Origin: Epiperipatus broadwayi
Lineage: Eukaryota; Onychophora; Udeonychophora; Euonychophora; Peripatidae
Length of the DNA stretch: 64,000 nucleotides
Assembly: GCA_028023455.1 (NCBI GenBank)
Contig: JAQFVV010000003.1
Location: 1,326,001-1,390,000, forward strand
Direction: 5' to 3'
Both the position numbers and the translations under genes were made by a program. Below, piece after piece: positions 11,286 to 22,605 of this stretch. The notes under the pieces were generated by a model. The model was not told the origin of the DNA and did no database searches. It saw nothing but the letters and a program-made list of their open reading frames with translations. The first letter of the stretch is position 1; the number at the start of each line of letters is the position of its first letter.

Positions 11286-13045
11286 CTACAAATTTCATAC
11301 TCTTATCTATGAGATTCCTTTTTTTTTCACTTTTTTCCTAAGAGCAAAGTTGATTAGTGATTTCCATACATTATATATAATGACACTAGGTTGACTTATA
11401 AGGTTTTTCACCATTGTCATGTGAGCAGCTTCTTTAGATTTTCTTCTTTGTACCTTTTCTTCTCTTTCTTAATATTTGCCAATCTTGAAAAATATCAGAA
11501 ATCTTAAGAATCTAGACTTATTATAAAATAATTGGAAATTGTAAGAATATTATTGTTTCAAAAAAGGCATTTGAGATTCAAATAAATCATAAAAATCAAA
11601 AAGGCTTCAAATGCTTTTATGAAATGACCATATTCCTGCAATTCTCAATTTTTTTTATAACAAGTGTAGATAGATTCTTAAGAGCTCTGATATTTTCCAA
11701 GACTAACAAATTAACTGAGATTAAGTTTTTTCTACTTTAGTCAGATTACTTAGTTATTTTTGTAGTTTTTAGTTGTCTAGTAGTGTTTGCATAAAAACAT
11801 TATTTAAATTTTTCTTTTTACATATTATTAAAACTAAAAAAAAAAAATCTCAGCCAGAGCAAATTTCAAAAATGTGGACATACAGATAGGAACATACACA
11901 GTCACAGCTAGTTGATAAAAAAAAAAACAAATAAAAAGGCTACATCAATTGAAAGTATTTTTAGGGTTAACTTTAAACTACAATGGTAAATTTTTGGAAG
12001 TTAGAAATCATCAAGTCATCTAAAATCACAAAAAGTGAATTAGCTGCAGTATCAATCATGTAACTTTTCTAACATAAAGCAATGTCTTTTACAAAGTTCA
12101 GAAATAGCCTAGATGCTCTTTTACCATTTAATATTTTATTGTTATTTAAATTTGTTGGCTAAGTTTGTTGAAAATCTTCAAATTTATATAAATTAAAAAA
12201 AGAAATTTCTTCTAACATATGTTTAATGTTCACTTATCAACAGTTATGAATTCATTTTACGTCTTTCTTGAGCCAATAATATTTAGTTATAAATATTACA
12301 TAGTAATTCCACAATAAATCAAATTAATTTTTATCCAGAGATCTTTTGCTGGTAGGGATCATTATTCTATAGCCATGAAATAATCAAACTAAAGAAACCA
12401 TGCAAAAATATACACAGTATATATCAAACATAGGTGACAAATAATCACAAATGAGAAAATTAAAATATATTTTACTAAACTAAAGTGTTCTAAAATTCAA
12501 AGCTTTAAGTTTTAAATTTGAAATCCATGAATTATATATTATACAAACTGCAATGTATAAAGAAATAAGAGATTACAAGAAAAAAATCTAATTAAAGGTA
12601 CCATTATTAAATAAAAAGATTGAAAAAGAAGTCTAAGTATTCGATTACTTTTTTTATTTATTGTACATATATGTAAAGTGCTTTCATAATTAATGCTGTA
12701 TTGTGATATAAGTATTTTAAATATTTTTCTATTTTACTTCTTTGCTTTCTAACGAGAACCATATGGAAAGATTTATTTTTTTAAAAGTTCAGAAATATGC
12801 TTCTGTCAGAATTTCTATTTCTTAGTGATAAAAGATTGCTTCCTCTTCGAGAGTTTGCCTTTCTTATTAATACAAAGCTAAGATCATTTTTAATCTCATT
12901 AGCATGAGAAGTAATAATAGATGATTTAATTAATCTGATGTTTATTTAAGTCGTCGATTTTTCTTTTAGTGTATTGAGTTTCATAAATTGTTTGTAAATT
13001 TCTCCCGTGACTTTATTGTTTATTGATTTTTCTGTTTATTTTCAG
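11286..13045. other. AT-rich intron or intergenic DNA before the PKA exon
   Basis: No further exon or recognisable element seen. It ends in the pyrimidine tract and acceptor of the exon at 13046. The preceding exon was not found in the window. Confidence 0.4.
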
Positions 13046-13114
13046 AGCTTGCCTTGTTGACTCACAAGCCTCGAGCTGCGTCTGTGTATGCTGTCGGGAG
13101 AGTCAAAGTCGCGT
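13046..13114 (+). CDS. PRKAR2: Internal exon of a PKA type II regulatory subunit
   Basis: A 69-nt GC-richer island sits between a strong acceptor (T-rich tract ending TTTTCAG at 13045) and a consensus donor GTGAGT (13115-13120). Read with two bases completing a Glu codon, it gives LALLTHKPRAASVYAVG followed by RVKVA. This matches the phosphate-binding cassette of the second cyclic-nucleotide domain of RII subunits, whose family pattern is GELAL...KPRAAS.YAVG.VK; the Arg and the two Ala of PRAAS are the cAMP-phosphate contacts. RII binds and inhibits the PKA catalytic subunit until cAMP binds. The frame enters in phase 1 and leaves with one base of the next codon, which fits a conserved exon. 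Flanking exons were not found, so introns are longer than this side of the window. A pseudogene exon is possible but the splice sites and frame are intact. Confidence 0.85.
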
Positions 13115-13120
13115 GTGAGT

Positions 13121-13966
13121 ATAAATTAATCGTTACTTTGCAAATATAAATTAAAACTCATTCATCTCTAACTTATCTCAAAAATTCAGTTGCAACTTTT
13201 AACTTTTAGATTTAAACTCTGCTATACCAGCACCATAGCGATGACTTAAATTCGTTTTATTTGAAAATAAATTTAATAAATGGTATGTATAGATGTGAAG
13301 GGACTCGCGGTACAAAAATAGTACAACAGTCTTACATAAATAATCATTCATTATTCTTTATTAATTTAGAAATTATTTATTTCTTTTAATGTTTTATATA
13401 GACTTGAATGTAATAAATTTTGAATGTACTTTTTACATAGGCGTATCACAATCTTCATTTTATAAATATATTCTGATAAATGAGCATAGAGGATGAATGG
13501 TTAGTATGGATTACCATGTATTTTATAATAAATGATTTTTCTTTCAGTAGAGTGAGGAGAATTGTTCCTGAAAATAAAAAGAATGTTATAAATGTATATA
13601 TTAAATTCAAAATCTATATTTAAGATTAAAAAAATAATAATTCTGGCCAAATAAAGAATGATTAATAAACCTTTATATATTTTTGAAGAACCATTGTTGA
13701 AATAATTAAAGACAGCTCTTAGGAAATAAATTTGAGTAATATATATTGCTAACTGCTTTCTTGCATGTAATATAAAGATTTGAGTGTTTTTTCTATTTAT
13801 ACAGTTTTAATTTTGATAAACTAGAAAGCCTTATATCTATTATATTTCATGTCCAAATATAACATTTTGAGTCTAATTATTGTTATTATTTGTATGTGAT
13901 TATATGAAAAATACATTTTTATTTTTTAAGTCAATTATTTTATATAGTCCGATGTTTTTTACAACT
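13121..13966. other. AT-rich intronic DNA after the PKA exon
   Basis: No exon or element recognised. Confidence 0.4.
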
Positions 13967-14187
13967 GTAATATTTTAAACAGCATTAAACTGTTGCACAT
14001 GCGCTTTGGATTTTAATAATGAATGAATACAAACGCTTTGGATTTTAACTATAAAATGAATGAATACAAACACTTCAAACACTTTTCCAAAGACTTCATC
14101 ATGTGTTTGAAATGTTTGTATTCATTCATTTTATAGTTAAAATCCAAAGCGCATGTGCAACAGTTTAATGCTGTTTAAAATATTACA
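13967..14187. repeat. 221-bp foldback with internal duplication
   Basis: The left arm (13967-14085) contains CGCTTTGGATTTTAA and ATGAATGAATACAAA twice; the right arm (14103-14187) is the reverse complement of one copy. Ends pair as TGTAATATTTTAAACAGC with GCTGTTTAAAATATTACA. It could form a long hairpin and resembles a MITE. No target duplication is evident. Confidence 0.75.
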
Positions 14188-14654
14188 ATTTTTATATTTT
14201 GTAAAACTAGATAATGAATGTATAGTAAAAAAATTAGCCATTTTTGCAATTAATTAGAAAAGATTGTGTATTTTCAATAATTTGAGTTATGAAGAAATTT
14301 GAATGTCGTTTCTATAGATATAATTTAATTTATTTCATTTTTAGTCTAGTTTTTATGTTTTAATATTATTTCATGTTTGATTTATTTATATTACTACTAA
14401 GAGAATAGCAGTTGATAAATTAAGAGATTTTTTATGATCAAGTGTATTTTTGCCCATCTCTAATTATTCCATATTTATCTTTCACATATGAAACTTTAAG
14501 TTATGCACATATTTTTAATTTTGGTGTATTCCTATAGCTAATGAGAATTTACTAAGAATTTCTGTTTAGATTTAATAAGAAAGATGTGAATATATTACAA
14601 ACAAATTGTACATGAACAATATAATTATTTATAATATAGTGATTAATATATATA
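14188..14654. other. AT-rich non-coding DNA
   Basis: Nothing recognised; contains a short TA run near 14648. Confidence 0.4.
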
Positions 14655-14880
14655 TATATATGTAATATTGTGGAAGGAAACTACTCTTCACACACATGCT
14701 GGAAAATTAACACTCATTATCCTGTCAATAAATGCTTTAAAAGCATACTTGGTCTATCTATGCTTAGAGCTTATTCCTTAAATAAATTAAAATTTATTGA
14801 TTGTATCAAAATTAGAGCTTGAATTTATTACAAGCCTGATTTTAAAATTGTCATATGACTTGCAGAAGTTCAATTTATAT
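14655..14880 (+). repeat. Dispersed inverted repeat, left copy
   Basis: Reads GTAATATTGTGGA, then AACTACTCTTCA, then TTATTCCTTAAATAAA; the reverse complement recurs, diverged, at about 18900-19105. The pair could be two copies of one old element or the ends of a large one. Confidence 0.55.
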
Positions 14881-17237
14881 ATCATAGTTTATATTTATTA
14901 ATTATATATATATATAGAATTAAATTTTTTCATGGATTATTCTTATAATAAATAAATAGAAATGAGGGCATTATAATCATGTAAACAGAGATAACTTTTT
15001 TAGCTTTTGATGTTGCTAAGAAGTTATCAATTACTACTAACTGACAATCGCTGACATTAAACACCATTAGCCTACAATATCTCTTTTTTTTTGAGTTTTG
15101 ATGTAAAAAGAGGTCTTCTTTTATTTCAAATGCAACTTCTTAAATGGATTTAAACCAGAAAGTTATTTTTATAGGTGTGACAATATGAAAAAATAACATC
15201 TTTTTTGTCATTTTGCAAGTAATATTTTAAACTTCTCTAGAGAGTTCTATATATTTAATTAAATATTTTATGGATTATAATAAATAATATATATTGTAAT
15301 GGAATAAATAAATAAAAGCATGGCAATGTGGCATGGCTTCAAGATCATATATATTCTAACATGTAAATATTTATAATTTGATAATGATGATGATGAGTGT
15401 CATGCAAGCTAGATAATAATTGTACAACCAGGTGAATGTCACTTATTAATCCAGTTACAGTGATCTTACATCCTATAATCAAAATGCGTGTACAAGTTAT
15501 GAATGCTCCATATTAGAATACTAAAATAAGAGTAATACAATGAATAGATGCCATACCCACCCGACAGGTTTTGCATTAACTCCAATATAAAATAGGGAAC
15601 TAAATAAATTTAGAGACCAAGGATACCATGATAAATGATAATAATAACTTTATTATAAAAAATATATACAGTATGATTATTACAACAAAAAAAAAATCAT
15701 AATTATATTTCTTATCAATTTCAATGGTAATTTTATAATGTTAAAAGTATACTTCATTTCTGTTAAAATTAAATTGGTATAAAGCATAAAATATAATTTC
15801 AAGTTTTTTTAGGATTTATTATTGTACAATAATTGAAATAATCAAATTTATTTATCATTTATGATTTAGATTCTGTTTTTGAGTTGAATATTAAAATTGT
15901 GAGATTAAAAATGTATTTATATCTGTTCTGCTTCAAGTTATAAATCTTTAAAATATAGCAAAAGTTAATACCTATAATCATGTTTATTGATTAAATATTT
16001 TTATATGTTTGTTAGATTATTAAAAAAATAACTTAATTAAAACAATCACTCTTATAATCAATTAGCATATGCATATTAAGCATTGATTAATATTTTTTTA
16101 TTATCGATATTTTTTAAACACAAGTGTCATTAAGATTACTTTATAAAGAATACATGAAAAATTATTTTTTTAATGATTAAAAAACAATAATCTTACTATT
16201 TTTTTAATTTACTCTGGATAGTATGATACTGAATAAAAATTGTTAATTGTCTTCATGTATTTATTTCTTTGGGGTCCACCAATAATTCATTGAAGTGGGA
16301 AGAGGTAATTGAGTAGAATTATTATTATTCATTAATAATCCATATCCAAATTTGTTTTTAAACAATATATTTTTATCCTATGACTTTCTTTTGATCAAAA
16401 GTATTCTAAATTATGATATATCCATTAATTTTGAAGGGAGAAATTTGTATTATACAATACTTATTGTATGTTAGCTATATAATGTTATACTTTCTATGCT
16501 ACGATTTTTGTTAATTTCTAAGAAAGATTTGTGTTGAACAATTCAATTATTTCATGTTAATTCCTCTATCAAACTCCTGAGAAATGTTATAGAAAATGAG
16601 GAGATAAATCTCTTCATCTGACATTAATTTAGAAATCCATGTTTTTGATTTCTGATCTCTTCAAATGTATGATTATTATTACAGTTCAGTTTTTAAAAAT
16701 AGGAGATTTGAAAATACACGTTATTCAGTTCAGGGTATTCCTTTTTTTATTATTATTCAAAATTGCACTTTTTTACAAAGTAGGCAATAATTTCAATAAA
16801 TTTTATTAGTTTTTTCCACCTTATGTCTAGCATTCTTATAAATCAACTAATTTACATAAATAAAAATAATACAAAGAAAAATATTTTTATAAGTTATAAT
16901 AATAAATATTTAATAATTTAGAACATATTTTTTATTCCTAATATTAAATAACAATGTCAGTTGTACAAAATATTTTAATATTGATGGGTATATTTTTTAT
17001 ATAATTATCCATTTATTATAATATGCACACATATCACATATTAACAAGGTTACTTACCCATAGTCATCATAAATTACCATTCTTTATTAACTATACTTTG
17101 AATAAAAAAATTAAAATAATAACAATAATAATATAGCTTTTGTTTTTATTTTAAATACTTTCTAGCTTTCATATAAACCTTATAGTTTCAATTTCCCTTT
17201 GTTTTGAAAAAATAAAAACAAAAGATACACTGTTTTC
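14881..17237. other. AT-rich non-coding DNA
   Basis: Very AT-rich, with short microsatellite runs. No gene or structured repeat could be supported. Confidence 0.4.
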
Positions 17238-17535
17238 TTGAAGGTTTGTGATGATGGTGTTCTAGTTGTTTTCCATCATCTAATAATATATGTATTGAAT
17301 GTCTTTAGTAAGATTTAACTCTTTTTATTCAATATTCCAAATACATTCAACTGTCAGTAATCACACATCAAACAGATTAGTATATGCACAATATTTTGCA
17401 TATACTAACCTGTTTGATGTGCTATTACTAACAGTTGAATGTATTTGGAATATTTAAATAAAGTTAAATTTTTCTCAAGACATTCAATACTCATATTAGT
17501 TGATAGAAATAGTCCAATATATAAATACAATATAC
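17238..17535. mobile_element. Foldback MITE-like element, full copy
   Basis: A near-symmetrical inverted repeat centred at about 17394. The left arm carries GTTTGTGATGATGGTG, CCATCATCTAAT and CCAAATACATTCAACTGT; the right arm returns these in reverse complement. Related copies lie at 10955-11135 (left arm only) and 23565-23773. It has no coding capacity, so it would be mobilised in trans. The parent family is unknown. Confidence 0.75.
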
Positions 17536-17589
17536 ATCTTTCATTCTTAATATTATCAAAAAATTATTTGAAACAGTTTCATGTTTCTG

Positions 17590-18714
17590 GAGATTTTAAC
17601 ATATGAATGTTTTATATCGGTAATGGTACCTAAACCAAAACTCATTATTGTTGAAGTCAACATTGTTAAAATCATATGTAACTGGGTCAAATACTTTAAT
17701 ATCTAAATTATCATAATTGTATAGAAAACATATATTATTCACTCTACTATCATCATGGCTTATAGATTGAAATGAACCAAACTTTCTCATTTTATTTGAT
17801 CTAACTTCAGGTACTTTCCATCAATCATGTTTTCTAATATTCAAATATCTTTCATTTATAATACATCTATAATATTTTAAACAATCTCTTTGTAAAGTAT
17901 ATACAATTAATTTATTAGGATTTTCATTTCAATTATTGAACTTAAATTTTTTTTTTCTCTTGTTAATAATATTACATCATTTGTTGTTTATGGCTAGTAA
18001 TTATCTGAGAATAGTAACCTTCAAGAAATAATTCAAAATTATAAATATTTATTACCTTTACTAATATTATTCTTAAGTATTCTATAAATATACTTTTTAT
18101 CATTCATGATATTTTTTTCTTTATTATTCAAAGAATCATTTTTTGCATTATTATTGCTATTTTATTTACTCTCATATATTATACTAGTTCACCTTTAGTT
18201 TCCACTTTATTTCACTATGATCGTTTTCTAATTTAAATGTGTCATTTAACTAAACTTTTATTTTCTTGTCAATTTCTTCTATTTTCTTATCAACTTCCTT
18301 TATTTGTTTTCCAAATTCGACTTCTAAATCCTGAAATTTTTGTTTGCAACTTTACTTAAGTCTTTCTTTTAAATCCATCATTTGCCTATCTATTCCATTA
18401 CTAATACTAGTAAAATTTACTCCCCATTTCTTACTATTTTCTTCTATTTTATTTTTTAATTCTTCTAATTTGGAATTCAAATTTCCAAATTTAGAATCCA
18501 TCTCTTCTAATTTGGAATTAATCTCTTCTCTTCTAATTTAACATTATCTTCTTTCATATCTACTTTCATCTTTAAACTGATTTCTTTTTATTTAGAATTT
18601 ATCTCAATCCTATTGTCTTCTATCTTTTGCAATAAGAGTTTGAACATTTCCCCCATAAGTAATGGATAATTTGACTCTTCTATTAATAGTATTACTGTTT
18701 CATCTTCCATTTTA
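17590..18714 (-). pseudogene. Coiled-coil ORF1-like relic of a LINE
   Basis: Starting at an ATG near 18712 the minus strand reads MEDETVILLIEESN and continues, across stops and frameshifts, through heptad-like Lys/Glu/Leu-rich stretches such as LNSKLEELKNKIEE (about 18430-18480) and IKEVDKKIEEIDKK (about 18270-18310). A shorter open stretch at 17596-17790 follows. Start with acidic residues, then long coiled coil, is typical of LINE ORF1 proteins. No RNA-recognition or zinc-knuckle motif is recognisable, and no RT follows, so the family is uncertain. Confidence 0.4.
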
Positions 18715-18899
18715 GATATTTTTTTTATAATTTTTTAAAACAATATAACAATAATAATATAACTTTTGTTCTTATTTTTTTATTTTAAATACTCTCTAGA
18801 TTTCATATAAATCTTATAATTTTAATACCCAAACTAATAAGATTCATTATTGCAGGTAATTAAAATTGAGAAACTCTTTTTTCTCTGTGATGTATAAAC

Positions 18900-19105
18900 A
18901 GAATCTGTGTAAATAATATACTAATTTAAAAACCAAGTTCATAATAAGTTCATACCTTAATTTAGTCATGGCCGATAAACATTGATTTATTTAAGGAATA
19001 AACTTTAACTTAGGTTACCATCTATGTTTTTAAAACATTTGTTTATAGGAGAATGTGTGACAGTTATCTGTATGAAGAGTAGTTTATTTCCACAATATTA
19101 CAAAC
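18900..19105 (-). repeat. Dispersed inverted repeat, right copy
   Basis: Diverged reverse complement of 14655-14880. Shared blocks include GTAATATTGTGGA and TTTATTCCTTAAATAAAT. Confidence 0.55.
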
Positions 19106-19703
19106 AATATAAGTAAATTGTAATTTAGTTATAAATGATTTGTAAATAAAATCATTTTATTTACATATACTAACAAAACGACATAGATCTCATAACTATG
19201 CAACAAGTAGATTTACATTCAAAATCTGTTTTTTTTTTTTCATTTCAGTATATTAGCTTTGTAATATAAAAGAGTTAAAAGTACAGTATATGCTGAATGC
19301 ATAAGAGAATTAGTTCCAATTTTTAACTCTAAATCTTTAGTAAATAAGCTAAAAGTCAGAAACTGTCTGGAAAATATGGGTCTAGTAGAGCTATCACCCA
19401 GTTTTTTATTGATTATTTAGGCCTGGTCTGGAAAACATGAAAAGATGTTCTTGAAATCTACTGAAGAATTTTATATATATATAGACATTCCTTAGTTTTT
19501 TTTTATTAGATGAAGCTTCAAATAGATTTTAAATATTTGTCATGAATAATTATGCTATAAAATGAATTTTATAATAAAATTATTTGTAGTATTATTGATT
19601 GATTTTTAGTGTAGGAAGAGGAGTTTTTGGGCGCTGAATAAACTATTACTGACATATTATTCTCAAGTTGATAAGATCACAAAAGTGAATATACATAAAA
19701 TGA
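19106..19703. other. AT-rich non-coding DNA
   Basis: No gene or element recognised. Confidence 0.4.
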
Positions 19704-19790
19704 ATTGCCTTCTGACATCCATTGATTACTCTGGTTAGCACAAGGTGGCACTACTATATGGAGAGTTTTTGCCTGTTTAATACTAACTTG
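19704..19790 (+). repeat. Retrozyme fragment without ribozyme
   Basis: TTGCCTTCTGACATCCATTG through TATGGAGAG matches the part of the 466-bp unit just after the ribozyme. It shares CTCTGGTTAGCACAAGG-type variants with the copy at 60670-60760 rather than with the array, so it comes from the dispersed subfamily. Confidence 0.75.
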
Positions 19791-20231
19791 TGCTGAATTA
19801 TTAATTGGGTGTGGATAATTAATGGCAACTTCAAAAATGCATTAGAATAATAAATATTATTTGCTTATTTTTTTTTGGAATATAATTAAAAAGCAACTTG
19901 TCAGCAAAAATAGTGAAAATTAAATGTTAGTTAATAAAAAGTTAACTGCTCAGTGATCGCAGATATTCATGCTTACAATCAGATGGGTTACCCATATAGC
20001 ACTTACAGCCTAGTTTCTGCATTGGAAGAAATATGTTATTATTTGGAGCATTTATTTTAATTTGTTATGCACACTTTCCTACAAAAGTATTTGGCTGATG
20101 AAAGAATCACTACATTTGTAAAAGTTGAAGGAAAAGACAAAAAGTTATTCAATAAATGTGAATTAATCTCATCTCATTTTTTTTTTGGTTGTTTAAGATC
20201 TGATGTAGCTTCACAGCAAACATAGTATTTC
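19791..20231. other. AT-rich non-coding DNA
   Basis: Nothing recognised before the target duplication of the Penelope element. Confidence 0.4.
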
Positions 20232-20244
20232 ATATTGAGTTTAT
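20232..20244 (+). repeat. Target-site duplication of PLE-1, left
   Basis: ATATTGAGTTTAT is repeated exactly at 22593-22605 and brackets the Penelope element. Confidence 0.8.
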
Positions 20245-20504
20245 ACAATTTTAATGCACAAATCAGCGCATAACAGCAGAGCTTCTTCAAATTAAATCAC
20301 AATTTATTATAAACTTAATATAAATTATAATACATAATAAATAATGCCCGAGCGCTTTCAAGAGAACTTAGCTCTCATAATCATGGGTAACAAAGAGTAA
20401 GTGTAACAAGGTTGCTATGTGTAAATATATGCAGATATATGTAAATTAATTGAACTATATGTGTAAATCTAATTAACCCATTTCTTAGAAATTTTATAAC
20501 ACGC
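20242..20504. repeat. PLE-1 inverted terminal repeat, 3' end of the element
   Basis: Matches the reverse complement of 22293-22547 with a few differences, including an 8-bp length change near 20420. It includes the stop codon and last codons of the RT-endonuclease frame. Confidence 0.88.
20347..20387 (-). ncRNA. Variant hammerhead-like motif, 3' end of PLE-1
   Basis: Sense to the element. Stem I is CCC/GGG; the core reads ATGATTA where a hammerhead has CTGATGA; stem II is GAGA/TCTC; GAAA is present; a minimal stem III GCGC and then TC (the expected U16.1 and C17) lead back to stem I. The two core changes, C3 to A and G8 to U, hit the two bases that pair with each other in hammerhead crystal structures, so an A3-U8 pair could replace C3-G8. 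It lies about 80 nt after the stop codon, where Penelope hammerheads are expected. Activity unknown. Confidence 0.65.
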
Positions 20505-22100
20505 ATCTTTCCTATTCATAGCCTTATCATCCATGGCAATAAAACATGCCTCCTTCACCTTTCTCTTAACATCATTTCTTTCCCTACAAACTATTCTTGG
20601 ATTTTCAGGTTCACATGAATGACCAGTTAATTTCTGATGCATTGCAAATATTGAGTTGTAAGCTGGGTCTGCTTGGGCCTTGTTGTAAGAATATTTGTGC
20701 TGGGACAATCTTGTTGAGAGAGTTGCTTTCGTTTCTCCATAGTATGATGCCATGCAGTTATTTTCTGGGCATGAGATATTATAAACAGCCTGAGAAATGT
20801 TGTTTGGTGTTGCAATATCTTTTGCATTGTTGATAATTCTATTGGTATTAGGGGGTGTGTGAAAACATAGTTGAAATTCTCTATTAAACACTGAGTAAAG
20901 TTTTCTATGGGCATTTGCAAAGTATGGCAACAATATTCTATTTTTCTGCTGCTTAATCGCATTGTTATTTAATTTACTGTAAAATTGTCTAATTTTCCTA
21001 TCAATGGTATTTTGTTTGAAACCGATATTTAATAAATCGTTTCTATATAAAATCAAATTTGCCCTTTTGTCTGCTTCAAATCTGCAAAGGTGCTCATTCC
21101 TATGTAAGAAAGACATCAATCCTGCGAATTTATGAATAGGTGGTGTGTTCGAAAGGGGTTGTATATGGCCTCTTTTTTCTATTGGTTTTATAATCATCTT
21201 ATAATTGAGTTGTTGACCTTCCCTTTGCACTTGAATATCCAAATATCTAGTTTTCTTATCACAATCTTCCATTTCTGTATTTAGCTTCAGATGAGTACAC
21301 TCTTGTATGTCCAGCTTGATTTTATCTATAATCTCTTCTGTAGCAGCAATAAAAAGGTCATCAACATACCTTGTATATACAATTAACTGAAGTGTTTGTT
21401 CATATTTAGGAATGATACTTTTTTCAAAATAATTAAGCACAATACTTGATATGATGCCACTCATGGGTAAGCCCATTGGCCATCCATCATTCATTTGGTA
21501 CCATTGGTTGTTAAATGTTGCCACGATGTTGTTATTTAACCACTTTAAAAAATCAATAATGAAGTCGATCCATTTTTGTTCCATATTGTTGTTCTTAAGC
21601 TCTTCTTTTATTATGTCAATGGACCTATTTCTATTAATGGAGCCATATAATTCAGTGACATCGAGCACTGCAATTTTAGTTTCTGGTTTCAGTATTTTGT
21701 CTTTTATTCTGGCCACAAAATCAAAAGAAGATCTGATGGTATATCTTCCAAAGCCAATAGTGTCAATCAGCCAACCATTTATTAACTTTGCTGTGTTAAA
21801 GTAATGGACACCCCCAAAATCAAGCATTAAACGTAAAGGCACATTTGGTTTGTGCATTTTTGCATTTGCGAAAATCCGTGGTTGTATAGTGGCAGAAGGA
21901 TATAGTTTATAATACTCAGCTTTTGATATGGCTTTGTTACAATGTGTCTTGAGAATTGAGGCAATAAATTTGTCTTTGTTCAAATTATTATTGAAACTAG
22001 CTATTCTTTTGAATTGCAGTTTTTCAATTTGCTGTTTAACTTTTAAATTAAAATTTTCTCTATTCATAAGCACGAATCTCTGGCCTTTATCTTCCTTCAT
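20469..22100 (-). CDS. Penelope-like reverse transcriptase with GIY-YIG endonuclease
   Basis: 543 residues from the first ATG. The RT domain has motif A around D147 (AVLDVTELYGSI), GLPMSG at 210-215 and the catalytic YVDD at 245-248. A linker with FRRNE-like and TPPNTN segments leads to a GIY-YIG endonuclease: VYNISC (439-444), YYGE (453-456), R464, H468 and the glutamate E517 in RKVKEA. A Cys pair (444, 449) lies in the region where EN-plus Penelope proteins carry extra Cys/His residues. It would nick DNA and prime reverse transcription of element RNA. The frame stays open upstream to 22343 (624 codons in all) without another ATG; the added part includes RFPKIELIADIE and looks protein-like, so the true start may be non-ATG or lie in a spliced leader. 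No stops or frameshifts: possibly active. Confidence 0.92.
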   Translation of the reverse strand: MKEDKGQRFVLMNRENFNLKVKQQIEKLQFKRIASFNNNLNKDKFIASILKTHCNKAISKAEYYKLYPSATIQPRIFANAKMHKPNVPLRLMLDFGGVHYFNTAKLINGWLIDTIGFGRYTIRSSFDFVARIKDKILKPETKIAVLDVTELYGSINRNRSIDIIKEELKNNNMEQKWIDFIIDFLKWLNNNIVATFNNQWYQMNDGWPMGLPMSGIISSIVLNYFEKSIIPKYEQTLQLIVYTRYVDDLFIAATEEIIDKIKLDIQECTHLKLNTEMEDCDKKTRYLDIQVQREGQQLNYKMIIKPIEKRGHIQPLSNTPPIHKFAGLMSFLHRNEHLCRFEADKRANLILYRNDLLNIGFKQNTIDRKIRQFYSKLNNNAIKQQKNRILLPYFANAHRKLYSVFNREFQLCFHTPPNTNRIINNAKDIATPNNISQAVYNISCPENNCMASYYGETKATLSTRLSQHKYSYNKAQADPAYNSIFAMHQKLTGHSCEPENPRIVCRERNDVKRKVKEACFIAMDDKAMNRKDACYKISKKWVN

Positions 22101-22292
22101 GCGGACTATTTGTTCAATGTCTAAAAATTGCTTAGTGCGCGCTAATTTTATGTCCCAGTTATTTGTATTAATCTTGAGTATATTCTGGTGTATAGCCTTG
22201 GCAATCTGTGTTACATATTTATCTTTATTTGGATTGTTATCTAAATCAGCTTCAATGTCTGCTATCAGTTCAATTTTCGGAAATCTCCAATT

Positions 22293-22547
22293 GCGTGTTA
22301 TAAAATTTCTAAGAAATGGGTTAATTAGATTTACGCATATAGTTCAATTAATTTACATATATCTGCATATATAACAACCTTGTTACGCTTACTCTTTGTT
22401 ACCCATGATTATGAGAGCTAAGTTCTCTTGAAAGCGCTCGGGCATTATTTATTATGTATTATAATTTATATTAAGTTTATAATAAATTGTGATTTAATTT
22501 GAAGAAGCTCTGCTGTTATACGCTGATTTGTGCATTAAAATTGTATA
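22293..22547. repeat. PLE-1 inverted terminal repeat, 5' end of the element
   Basis: Inverted copy of 20242-20504. Its inner edge carries the C-terminal codons of the protein in antisense, so this arm derives from the 3' end of the element. Confidence 0.88.
22402..22442 (+). ncRNA. Variant hammerhead-like motif, 5' end of PLE-1
   Basis: Identical in the motif to 20347-20387 but on the opposite strand, antisense to the protein frame. Confidence 0.62.
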
Positions 22548-22592
22548 TATATATATAGTAGGCAGCTGAGTGTGAAATAATTTCTTTTTACA

Positions 22593-22605
22593 ATATTGAG
22601 TTTAT
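22593..22605 (+). repeat. Target-site duplication of PLE-1, right
   Basis: Exact 13-bp match to 20232-20244. Confidence 0.8.

Larger units (their letters stand above)
20245..22592 (-). mobile_element. Penelope-like element PLE-1, complete with inverted ends
   Basis: A 2348-bp element bounded by a 13-bp target duplication. It has a single RT plus GIY-YIG protein frame on the minus strand and near-identical inverted ends: 20242-20504 against 22293-22547. The inverted repeat runs into the coding region, so the last twelve codons of the protein are also present, antisense, at the 5' end. About 45 bp outside the inverted repeat (22548-22592) is unique to the 5' end. Each end carries the hammerhead-like motif. 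Penelope elements are known for terminal repeats in direct or inverted arrangement and for variable target duplications. The intact frame and near-identical arms mean a recent insertion. Confidence 0.9.

Noticed and set aside
20597-22374. Plus-strand and alternate-frame open stretches over the Penelope element (for example 21451-21804 and 21928-22374)
   Set aside because: They are shadows of the RT-endonuclease frame on the other strand.
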